Positions 1-8,207 of a DNA stretch of 64,000 bases are shown here, in pieces. Both the position numbers and the translations under genes were made by a program. The notes under the pieces were generated by a model. The model saw only the letters and a list, made by a program, of their open reading frames with translations, was not told the DNA's origin and did not search any database. This DNA comes from Candidatus Halobonum tyrrellensis G22 (GTDB lineage: Archaea; Halobacteriota; Halobacteria; Halobacteriales; Haloferacaceae), in NCBI RefSeq assembly GCF_000495475.1, contig NZ_ASGZ01000070.1, positions 62,001-126,000 on the forward strand, written 5' to 3'. Each line of letters begins with the position of its first letter. Position 1 is the stretch's first letter.

Positions 1-350
1 GCGGTGAACTTGTTTGATATGTTATCAAGATTCTCAACTCCGCTGATCTCTGCTTTAAATGTTGCTCGAATATTATTCACCTGCTGTTCATGTTCTTCTT
101 GTTGTCGCTGCTGTTCCTCAATGCGGAGTTTTCGAGTTTCATAAACGTACCAACCGGTAAGACCGACCAGAAGGAGCGTCGCTCCGGCTGAGAGTAGTGA
201 AGTGTAATTGTCGGCGATGCTCGGATTACCATTGCTGAGTGCGTTTATAGTCTGTCCTGATCCATATAATACAATAGCGAACCCAGACAATAACGATATA
301 ATAGTGATTGCAATGGCGAGTTCTTCTTCCTTGCTTGTTATATTGCACAT
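1..350 (-). CDS. partial two-helix membrane protein with coiled coil (3' end outside window)
   Basis: Reading the minus strand from the ATG at 348-350 gives an open frame of about 116 codons that runs off the left edge. It begins MCNITSKEEELAIAITIIS. It has two hydrophobic segments (residues about 12-31 and 52-72), followed by a charged Gln/Glu/Arg-rich stretch typical of a coiled coil. I infer an inner-membrane anchor with a cytoplasmic coiled-coil tail; no family is recognised. Codon use is more AT-rich than the neighbouring array. The plus-strand frame over the same bases is its shadow. Confidence 0.6.
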   Translation of the reverse strand, partial: MCNITSKEEELAIAITIISLLSGFAIVLYGSGQTINALSNGNPSIADNYTSLLSAGATLLLVGLTGWYVYETRKLRIEEQQRQQEEHEQQVNNIRATFKAEISGVENLDNISNKFT

Positions 351-580
351 GGATTTTCCTTTAGTTGCGGGGATAGTCAGATCATTTCTCTACAGCTGGT
401 AGTCATCTGTGGCCCGAAGAAGTTTACTACGAACTCTTGAATTTACCCCCCAGCTATCATAGCATTTCAAAAGGAACGACGATAGGGTGTAGTAAGCGAA
501 AGGTGGAGACTGCGCCAACGTCTGGTGACTGATTGATGACGATATCTTGGTTAATATTCCATAGCAAGTCACATACGTTG

Positions 581-870
581 ATGTATGAGGACACGGAGGT
601 CGACTCGTACGTCGACCGACATCGGGTCGTCGACGACCACGTCATCAACGTCGTCATCCTCCGTGTCCCCGAATCAGAGAAGTACCCCGAGGGGTAGAAG
701 TACCGGATGCACTTCGGCACCCGCGACGGTGAGACGATCGTTCGGTACGACAACTCTCAAGGGGTCCACGAGCGGCACAGTATCGGCGATGCGGACCCGG
801 AACACATCGAGTTTCCTGGCCCGACAAACTACTCGCGCGCTTCGAACGCGACGTACGCGAGCATCTGTAG
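581..870 (+). pseudogene. decayed DUF6516-type toxin
   Basis: The frame from ATG 581 reads a short acidic protein of the DUF6516 toxin type, with the phrase YDNSQGVHERH and then IEFPGP. An in-frame TAG at 695-697 (codon 39) interrupts it. After the IEFPGP motif a one-base shift is needed to reach the expected ending LLARFERDVREHL and the stop at 868-870. Two separate lesions make a functional product unlikely. The gene lies 56 bp upstream of a winged-helix partner, the usual order in haloarchaeal DUF6516 toxin-antitoxin pairs. The family name is recalled from the motif pattern, not from a search. Confidence 0.65.
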
Positions 871-926
871 GCCGCGACGGCCATCCGGCAGCCCACACAG
901 GGGCAACCCATGCCCAGAGGACCACA

Positions 927-1340
927 ATGACCGATGATCCACCCACCACGCTCGTCGTCCGCCTCGAGGAGACTGACGAGTTCTTCGACCAACTCCACGC
1001 AGACGTCGAGGCGATGGAGCAGGGTGAACAGCCCGAACACCCGCACAGTCTCAGCGTTCCAGACTTGGAAGCACTGGAAGACATCTTCACTGAGCGAAAT
1101 CTGGAGTTAGTCCGGGCGATTCGGCATCACGAACCCGAAAGTATGCGTGCGGCCGCTCGACTCGTCGACCGAGACATCAAGAACGTGAGTACGGCACTCA
1201 ATCGACTCGCCGAACTCGGACTCGTCGAGATCGAACAAGATGGCCGCTCGAAGCGTCCCGTCGTGACCTACGACGACATCCGTATCGAGATCAATCTCGA
1301 CGAGTCTGGTGCCGACTCAGAGAGCGCGATCTCGGCCTAG
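927..1340 (+). CDS. winged-helix regulator, antitoxin partner of DUF6516 toxin
   Basis: This 137-aa acidic protein starts at ATG 927 (MTDDPPTTLVVRLEETDEF). The C-terminal half has a winged helix-turn-helix: a helical stretch around MRAAARLVDRDIKNVSTALN (about residues 72-91), then the wing-like LVEIEQDGRSKRPVVTYD. This matches the HVO_A0114-type putative DNA-binding proteins of haloarchaea that pair with DUF6516 toxins. It probably represses its own operon and once neutralised the upstream toxin, now broken. It appears intact, so this may be an orphan antitoxin. Confidence 0.75.
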   Translation: MTDDPPTTLVVRLEETDEFFDQLHADVEAMEQGEQPEHPHSLSVPDLEALEDIFTERNLELVRAIRHHEPESMRAAARLVDRDIKNVSTALNRLAELGLVEIEQDGRSKRPVVTYDDIRIEINLDESGADSESAISA

Positions 1341-1559
1341 TACAGTGTGGACTGCGGAAAAACCGATTCGACGCGACTGCGTCGAATGCCCTTCGTAGCT
1401 ATTCCTTGTGACTAGAACTACTTAAACGAAGGACCACTCGCAAACGACGAGCACGAAGGTATCAAGGTTTCAGTATAGTAATCTCAATATTAGCTCGTTC
1501 CACTCTTTATGCCTCAGATAGAGTTGCCGTCTTTGATATTTTTACTAACGGTATTGTTC

Positions 1560-1769
1560 CTAGGAATCGTTTCTGAGCCGTTTTTCTGTACGCTTGAATG
1601 CTAATCGAAGTTCTTCCTCGTCGTCAAAATCTTCGTCGCTCTGCTTGAGATCGAGTTTCAGGAACGCTGCGACGAAAACTCTCCTCCTTTCGAACCAACA
1701 AAAATAGACGGTTACAAGTTCGCCTGACAACAGTGAACGGGGGTAGTTCTCATCCTTCTCCTGGTGCAT
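1560..1769 (-). CDS. small acidic hypothetical protein
   Basis: A 69-aa frame from ATG 1767-1769 overlaps the last 20 bases of the giant helicase gene and ends at 1560. It begins MHQEKDENYPRS and contains an acidic patch (SDEDFDDEEELR) before a basic C-terminus. Its position at the end of the leftward operon and haloarchaeal-style acidity support it. The overlap is longer than the 4-base overlaps elsewhere in the array, so a chance frame remains possible. No family is recognised. Confidence 0.35.
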   Translation of the reverse strand: MHQEKDENYPRSLLSGELVTVYFCWFERRRVFVAAFLKLDLKQSDEDFDDEEELRLAFKRTEKRLRNDS

Positions 1770-4700
1770 CTCTGGATATACGACGAAGGCGAAGTCCGTT
1801 CTCGACGAGTTCAAGCACATTATTGCGCTCGAACGACTGAGGGCGGTTCCGATGGGTACACCCGTACTGATACAGACAGCGTGGACACCCATCCGAACAG
1901 TCACACCTAAACTGCGTCGAGATGAGGTCCATTGCGGACTGGAAGTTCTCGAACGCCCCATCCTCTTCTTCGATCAGAAGACGAGAGACGGCCGCACCTC
2001 CCTCGAGCGAGTCGAACACGTCGGCGTATTCCATCCCGACATACTCGTTGAGATCCCGGATCGTCACACCAGAGAGTTTCTGAAGCGCCAACCGAAGGCC
2101 GTGAACGAGCGTGTGATCCGCGTGATGTGTTTCCCCACTTAGGCTCACCCGGACACCCTCAGTCGAGTACGAGTATCCCAACCGGGCGTACGTGGCCTCC
2201 GAATCCCCGGTATCGACGACGTGATCGGGGTTGACTGAACAGCGACGAGTGTCATTGTCGTCTTCGTACACGACCCCGGTGCAGTCCGATTCTTCACAGA
2301 TCTCGAACGTTGTCGCTTCGTCGTCCACCGCGCCTGACTGGTACTTGGTACGATATGATTCGGTAAACTCGAGTATCTCGTACTCGCCGAACGCGAGCGT
2401 ACCGACGGGCGTTCCGTCGGCTGTCTGCAGTTCGAACTGCTGTTCGGAGTCGAAGTCGAGGATCTCCGTCTCTCGGTGTGCGTACGTGTTCTGAACGCGC
2501 TCCCCGGAACGCTCGTAGATCTGACGCGCCCGGTCGAGTTCGTTCGGAAGCTGTTCGGTGTCGAGCGTCGCCTCTACGGACTCGAGTGCATAGAGCCGTC
2601 GTTGCTGCCAAGCGGTCGCCCCGCACGAACAGTCGGTGTCGAGCGACTCGGCGATGGACCCGCACTCCTGACAGACGAAGTCCTCCGCGAGTCCACCGAT
2701 GTCCTCGACCGCGGTCTCCGCATACGTCTCGATGGTCTCCCGCAGGTCGGCCGACCCCTTGTCGTCGATGAACACCTGTGAGACGACGAACGGCCGACGC
2801 TCGTGCAGGTACGCCGCCCCCGGATGGAGTTCACCGATGGCAAGGCGACTCGACCGACCGCTTCGATCGTCGCCGATCGGTTCGGGTTCGCCCGTCTCGT
2901 CGACGACCTCGATCCCGACGGCGTCGGAGACAGTGCGGAGGCTGAACGCGTACTCCGCGAACGCATCCTTAAGGACCGTCAGATAGCTCTTTCCCGACAA
3001 CTGCTCCAGGTACTCCTCGAGAACACGTCTCCGATCCTCGAACTGCTGTTGTTGTCGCTCTAGCCGGGGTACCTCCTCGGCGGTGGCCGCTTCCAGCCGG
3101 GATTCGATCTCGTCTCGACGGGACGCATACTCTTGGATCCGCTCACGGAGTTCATCCGCGTAGGTTCGATACCCGTTAACGAAAACGCGTCTCGCCGCGT
3201 CGACAGCGTCGTCGACGAGATGACCGTGTTCGGTTAGTGCCCCGACCAGTGGTCGATCCGAGTCGCATTCGGGGCACCCCGTACCCGCCTTCGATTGTTC
3301 GAAGTGTCGGTGACACCCTCTACAGTAAGCGTACGACAGCATCGACTCGAGGTACTCACGGATCTCCCGTTCGTGGTCCGTGATCGTGATCCCGACAGGA
3401 CGGAGTCGCGACTTGTCCGTCCCGAGGTCGAGTTGCGAGACGTCACGCGACAGTACCTTCGTGAACTTCGCTACCTCGTCGTGCCGTTCCTCCGAGACGT
3501 CCGAGCGGCGTTGGACTGATTCTCCCCCCTTTACGCTGTTTCGGGTCGTCTCCCACGGAATGACGAACTCCGCTGCGAGGTAGTCGAGGACACTCCAGGC
3601 CAGAGAGATACGGAGAACACGCTCGTTGTGTTCGTTGAGCGGAACGGGCTGTTTGTCGGCGTCGATGAGCTCGACCGGTTCGTCGTAGTAGTAGTAGTCG
3701 ATCGGGTTGCGCTGGCTCACGCTGTGGACGAGTGCGGACCCGGAACGTCGACCTGCTCGCCCGATCCGCTGGAGGTACGCGTTCATGTTCGGCGGCGTAC
3801 CGTACAGGAGGAGCGTATCGAGCGACCCGATGTCGACCCCCATCTCCATCGTCGGCCCCGACGAGAGGAAATGCGGATACGTTCCCTCCCGGAACAGGTG
3901 TTCGATCTCGCGGCGCCGCATCTTCGGCGTCGCCCCGAAGTACAGTTCGCTCACCAGCAACGCGACACGCGACCGTGTCGCAGTGAACGCTCGCTCGGTG
4001 AAGCGCGGGTGGGTTCGTTCGGCCCGATCGAGCATACTGTCCTCCGCTCGAACGACACCGGTCGGTGATTGATACTCGTACTGCCGTTGGGAGTAGTATT
4101 GGTCACTGCTCGGGTCGTACTGGACGGACCCCCGGTCGGGGAGCGTCAGTTCGAGCACGGTCGGCTCGAACGCCACCCGATCGTCGTTCCGGAACTCCAA
4201 GACGTCTTCACTCACGAGCCGGTCGACGATCCGACGCCGTTCGTCGTCCTCCTCGCCCGCGATGTCCGCAAGCGCGGCGCTGTCTCCGGCATTGACCAAC
4301 GCGGCGATGACGGGTTCCTCCTCCGGTACGAGTTGGTCACGGACGGACGGCGAGAGCCGAACGTCGACGAGTCCCTCCGTCTCCAATGAGAGTCCCGTCG
4401 TCGGTCGCTCACCGACGTGACGGATCGCTCGTCGTCGAAGCTTGTCTTTGACGGCGGATTCGGGGTCCGATATGTACTCGGTGCCGAAGATGGTACTGAC
4501 GAGGTCGACTCCCTGTTCGTCCCGGACGTCGCCGTCGCCGAGTTCCCGCTCGAGTGCCGAGAGAAGTTCGTAGCTATGCTCGGCCACCGTCTCGAGATCG
4601 ATCCACGCCGAGCCGGACTCCTCCGACGGGAGTCCGGTCGCGATCGTTCCGGCTGTGAGAGTTGCCAAATCGCTCCCGTTGAGCTTCGCCGGCTGTTGTC

Positions 4701-7344
4701 CGGCGAGCGCGAGTTCCAACCCCGCGAGCACGAGTTGATCGAGCGCGGTGTCCACTTCCGGTTCCGTGAACGCCCGGTCGATCTCCTTCATGTCTCGATG
4801 TGAGTCGGAGAACGCGAGGAGCTTCGAGTCGCGGAGTCCCTCGTCGCTCGCGAGATCCCGAAGTAGGTACTGGGAGGGCGTCACCGCGGCGTTCGTCGGG
4901 CTCCGCATCAGCTCGGTGTACGGATCTCCCACCACTGTCGAGTGGAGGCTGTGCGTACACGGGATCGCCTGAGGGTGATCCAGTGGCGACCGGACGCGCC
5001 GTTCCCTGTCCCACGTCCGATATCGACGGTACGGTTCTTGCGTAGTTCGGTACGAGGGGTCGGAGCAATCGCAGTTGCCGCCATCGAGCTGCTCCGCGCC
5101 ACAGGTGGAACAAGTATGGACAGTCGACACCTCGTAGAGGCCGCGTTTCACGAACTCCGTCGATCCACAGGAGCACCTCTCGGGCGGCGATCGGTCGAAG
5201 TGCACCGACTCGCAGTCGGCGTCGGTACACACCCATGGAACGTACCGGGTGTTCGTCACCCTGTTCCCGCACGAACAGTCGGTCGGAACCTCAACGGTGG
5301 CATGGCTCTCACCGCACTCGCCGCATTCGATCGGACCATTAAGCGCCGCGGCTCGGAGATCCGCTCCGCCACAGGAGATACACGAATGCGTCGTCTCCCA
5401 CCTGTGCTCACAGGAAGGATTACGGCAGACGAACGTCCCCGTGTCGGTCGGAACGCCCTGTGTCCCGCACCGTTCGCAGCTATCGGTTATCGAGCGAGGC
5501 TCGACCTGCCCGCAGTCGGCGCAGTGAACGAACGGCGAGAACGTGACCCGGTGCATGAGGGGACCAGTAGTTTCGTCGGTTCCGCAGAACGGACAGGGCT
5601 GGAACTCCTCTCCCCCGATCAGTCCCTCCTCAGTGTGAACGTGGGGGGTGAGCCGGTCGCAGTTCGAACAGGCGTCCGCGATGAGGTGTTCCTCGCCACA
5701 GTTGTTACAGTAGGTGGCCCGTGTGACGAACTCACCACCACAGACGTCACAACCGTCCTGCGGAGACCGGTACACCGCCTCACAGGACACACATGCATAG
5801 AATCCATCGAGCGGCCACGAGAACAGATGGTGGCGGCTTTCGAGTAGCCCAGCGAACTGGCCCACCGTTCGGAAGTTCTCGACCACACGGCTAGCCTGTT
5901 CCTGCGTGAGATCGAACCGGTCGGCGGTGTCAGTAACGAATTCTTCCGGTGTTCGAGGTTCGGTCGACAGATCCGTATAGAGCGTCTGGAAAGTCTGGAT
6001 GACCGGGTCGTCGGTGCTGTCAGCAGTGTAGTGGTTGAACAACTCGTCCGCAACTTGGTCCTCCAATCGGTCGTTATCGAGGTGTCTCGCGTTCTCAATA
6101 CGAACGTCGACATCTCCGAACTGGCTGGGCGGTTCGCTATCGCCTCGACCGGCGTCGACGATCGTCTCGGGATCGACAATGTACGCGTACAGTGCTTCCG
6201 GAACCTGAACGTCGTAGCTCTCCAGCGATCGCGGATCCTCTCTGACCGGTGTAACTTCGCTCGCCCCGCTCACCTGCCTGAACAGTTCCTCGTCGTTAGC
6301 GACCGTCGCGCTGCTCCCGATCACTTGGAGCGGATCGCAGTCTCGACGCTCGCGGAGGCGGCGTAGTCGCTTGACGAGCGTCGCGGTGTAACTCCCCAAC
6401 AACCCGTCGTAGGTGTGGACCTCGTCGAAGACGAGGAACTCCGGCTCATAGATAAACGCCTCCCGTTCGGTCTCACCGTTGATGTTGAACAGTCGGAAGT
6501 TGACCGTATCGGGGTTCGTCAGGATGATGTCCGCGCCGTTCTCCATTAACTCCGACCGGGTCAGGTGGACGAAGTCTAACGGCACGTCGTTCGGTTGGTC
6601 GTCTTCACAGTGCGGTTTGTCGGGACGGAGTCTGAAGCCGTTCGAACTGGTCTCGACGAACACGCCCTGTCCGCACGACTGACACTTGTCGAGGTCGTCG
6701 TTCGCGCCCGGGCAGCCGAAGTGCTGGAAGGTTCGGTTGAGATAGCCCTGGGCGTTGGACTCGTACTTGTGGCGTGGGGTGTCTCCGTCGTATATCCCCA
6801 CGGTGACCCATTCTTTCTCCCGGAGGTTCCGGTTGACTCGGCAGAGTATCTGGACCAAGCGCTTGAACTGGTCCTGCGCCAGCGCCTTGGTGGGGTACAT
6901 CAACAGCGCCTTCGTCGATGTCCGCCCGGACTGGTCGGTCACGGTCTTCGACTTGACGATCTGGTCGAGGATCGGGATCAGCCATGCCTCGGTCTTTCCA
7001 CGGCCGGTCGCGGCACTGATCACAGTATCGTCGCCCGCGAGGATACGCTCGACGCTTCGCTCCTGGAAGTCGTAGAGACGACGGAAACCCTCCTGATGGA
7101 AGGCGCGTTTGATGTTCGGGTGAAGCGACTGTGCCCCCGCGAACGTCGACCAGTCCTGGTCGCTCCAGTTTGCGATGGGAAGCGCTTGGAGGTACGGGCC
7201 TCGCATCCCCGCTAGCGTTGTCTCGCCGGCCGAGTCCGGTTGTAGTCGACTCGCGACGCTCTTCGCAGGGAGGCCCCCTCGCCCCTCCAGATACGTCTGG
7301 TACGCTTCCCGCATCGTCTCCGCGTGGTGTGCCGGCTCGTTCAT
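1750..7344 (-). CDS. giant DEVH-box SF2 helicase with many zinc ribbons and DUF1998-type C-terminus
   Basis: This 1864-aa protein is an ATP-driven nucleic-acid helicase or translocase. Visible motifs are a Q-like segment before Walker A ATGRGKTE (residues 112-119), PTKALAQDQ (about 151-159), DEVH (307-310), SSAT (344-347), and the second RecA lobe with GVDIGSLDTLL and motif VI QRIGRAGRRSG near residue 1200. Between the lobes lies an unusual insertion with many CxxC pairs (about residues 515-790), predicted as a series of zinc ribbons. The last 170 residues carry a DUF1998/MrfA-like zinc module with CDCSDGCPRCLYQYGC. It is far longer than MrfA-family helicases. It is the last large gene of the leftward arm, 61 bp downstream of the coiled-coil gene. 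The role is inferred: DNA-processing motor of a DISARM/Dpd-like defence complex. Confidence 0.88.
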   Translation of the reverse strand: MNEPAHHAETMREAYQTYLEGRGGLPAKSVASRLQPDSAGETTLAGMRGPYLQALPIANWSDQDWSTFAGAQSLHPNIKRAFHQEGFRRLYDFQERSVERILAGDDTVISAATGRGKTEAWLIPILDQIVKSKTVTDQSGRTSTKALLMYPTKALAQDQFKRLVQILCRVNRNLREKEWVTVGIYDGDTPRHKYESNAQGYLNRTFQHFGCPGANDDLDKCQSCGQGVFVETSSNGFRLRPDKPHCEDDQPNDVPLDFVHLTRSELMENGADIILTNPDTVNFRLFNINGETEREAFIYEPEFLVFDEVHTYDGLLGSYTATLVKRLRRLRERRDCDPLQVIGSSATVANDEELFRQVSGASEVTPVREDPRSLESYDVQVPEALYAYIVDPETIVDAGRGDSEPPSQFGDVDVRIENARHLDNDRLEDQVADELFNHYTADSTDDPVIQTFQTLYTDLSTEPRTPEEFVTDTADRFDLTQEQASRVVENFRTVGQFAGLLESRHHLFSWPLDGFYACVSCEAVYRSPQDGCDVCGGEFVTRATYCNNCGEEHLIADACSNCDRLTPHVHTEEGLIGGEEFQPCPFCGTDETTGPLMHRVTFSPFVHCADCGQVEPRSITDSCERCGTQGVPTDTGTFVCRNPSCEHRWETTHSCISCGGADLRAAALNGPIECGECGESHATVEVPTDCSCGNRVTNTRYVPWVCTDADCESVHFDRSPPERCSCGSTEFVKRGLYEVSTVHTCSTCGAEQLDGGNCDCSDPSYRTTQEPYRRYRTWDRERRVRSPLDHPQAIPCTHSLHSTVVGDPYTELMRSPTNAAVTPSQYLLRDLASDEGLRDSKLLAFSDSHRDMKEIDRAFTEPEVDTALDQLVLAGLELALAGQQPAKLNGSDLATLTAGTIATGLPSEESGSAWIDLETVAEHSYELLSALERELGDGDVRDEQGVDLVSTIFGTEYISDPESAVKDKLRRRAIRHVGERPTTGLSLETEGLVDVRLSPSVRDQLVPEEEPVIAALVNAGDSAALADIAGEEDDERRRIVDRLVSEDVLEFRNDDRVAFEPTVLELTLPDRGSVQYDPSSDQYYSQRQYEYQSPTGVVRAEDSMLDRAERTHPRFTERAFTATRSRVALLVSELYFGATPKMRRREIEHLFREGTYPHFLSSGPTMEMGVDIGSLDTLLLYGTPPNMNAYLQRIGRAGRRSGSALVHSVSQRNPIDYYYYDEPVELIDADKQPVPLNEHNERVLRISLAWSVLDYLAAEFVIPWETTRNSVKGGESVQRRSDVSEERHDEVAKFTKVLSRDVSQLDLGTDKSRLRPVGITITDHEREIREYLESMLSYAYCRGCHRHFEQSKAGTGCPECDSDRPLVGALTEHGHLVDDAVDAARRVFVNGYRTYADELRERIQEYASRRDEIESRLEAATAEEVPRLERQQQQFEDRRRVLEEYLEQLSGKSYLTVLKDAFAEYAFSLRTVSDAVGIEVVDETGEPEPIGDDRSGRSSRLAIGELHPGAAYLHERRPFVVSQVFIDDKGSADLRETIETYAETAVEDIGGLAEDFVCQECGSIAESLDTDCSCGATAWQQRRLYALESVEATLDTEQLPNELDRARQIYERSGERVQNTYAHRETEILDFDSEQQFELQTADGTPVGTLAFGEYEILEFTESYRTKYQSGAVDDEATTFEICEESDCTGVVYEDDNDTRRCSVNPDHVVDTGDSEATYARLGYSYSTEGVRVSLSGETHHADHTLVHGLRLALQKLSGVTIRDLNEYVGMEYADVFDSLEGGAAVSRLLIEEEDGAFENFQSAMDLISTQFRCDCSDGCPRCLYQYGCTHRNRPQSFERNNVLELVENGLRLRRISRDAPGEG

Positions 7345-7405
7345 TGTTCGCGAGGGTGGGTCGGTTGTTGTCGTCGGTCGATTCGCGGACTCGGCCTCTC
7401 GGCGG

Positions 7406-8206
7406 TCAGATCTCGATCTTCACCGACTCGGCTAATTGTGGGATCGACTTGAGCTCCCGGAGTGTGCTTAGTTCGATGTCGGCGAGGGTCATATCCGTTC
7501 GCTGATTGAGGTTGAGGATCGTCTCCATCGTCTCGTCGCTGATTCCGTGCTCCTCTTGGAAGGACGTCGTGTCGTGGAGTTCCTCGCTTTCCTCCCACTT
7601 CTTCCGAGCGTTCTGCCACTTTTGGACGACCGACGAGGCGGAGTTCGACGGGTCGTCCATCTCGTTCGTGATGATCGTGCGAAGCCAACTGATGGTGTTC
7701 GAGAAGTCTCTCTCCTGGGAACCAAGGGCATACAGGAGATCCTGTGCGGAGTTGAGTTTTTCTTTCCACTCTTCACGTTTCGATCGGTATCGTTCCCTGG
7801 CATGGTCAGTCGCCTTGTCGACATCATCTTTGGCGTCCGAGATCTCGTCCCGATATCGGTCGTACTGAGGGCCGCCGCTCAGTTTCCCAGAGGAAGTCCT
7901 CTGCTGGTCGAGTCCGTCTTCGACAAGGACGCTGACGAGTTCGTCCGATGTCTTGGTGATTGAACTACGAGCGCGACTGATCGCCGCGTCTCCGGGAGGT
8001 TCGATGCCGAACCCGCTGTCGAGGATCTCGCGGTAGAACTGGAGTTTTCGGACCGAGTCCTCCAGAGCGTTGACGTCCCTCTCGAGGGTCGAGACGAGCA
8101 TTCCGGCTCGTTCGACCTTCTGGTCGATATTCTCGGCGTTCCGCTTCCGGGCAGTGGTCTCCTCGATCTTCTCGACGGCTGACTCGAGTGACGCTGACTC
8201 GCTCAT
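7406..8206 (-). CDS. coiled-coil protein of the leftward defence operon
   Basis: The protein has 266 aa and starts at ATG 8204-8206, one base after the ATPase stop codon, so translation is probably coupled. Long amphipathic helices run through residues 1-70 and 105-165 (for example LVSTLERDVNALEDSVRKL). The C-terminus is a compact segment with LNQRTDMTLADIELSTLREL. No catalytic motif is seen. It probably bridges the large ATPase upstream and the giant helicase downstream. Its position resembles that of small accessory proteins in Dpd clusters, but I do not assign a name. Confidence 0.8.
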   Translation of the reverse strand: MSESASLESAVEKIEETTARKRNAENIDQKVERAGMLVSTLERDVNALEDSVRKLQFYREILDSGFGIEPPGDAAISRARSSITKTSDELVSVLVEDGLDQQRTSSGKLSGGPQYDRYRDEISDAKDDVDKATDHARERYRSKREEWKEKLNSAQDLLYALGSQERDFSNTISWLRTIITNEMDDPSNSASSVVQKWQNARKKWEESEELHDTTSFQEEHGISDETMETILNLNQRTDMTLADIELSTLRELKSIPQLAESVKIEI

Positions 8207-8207
8207 G

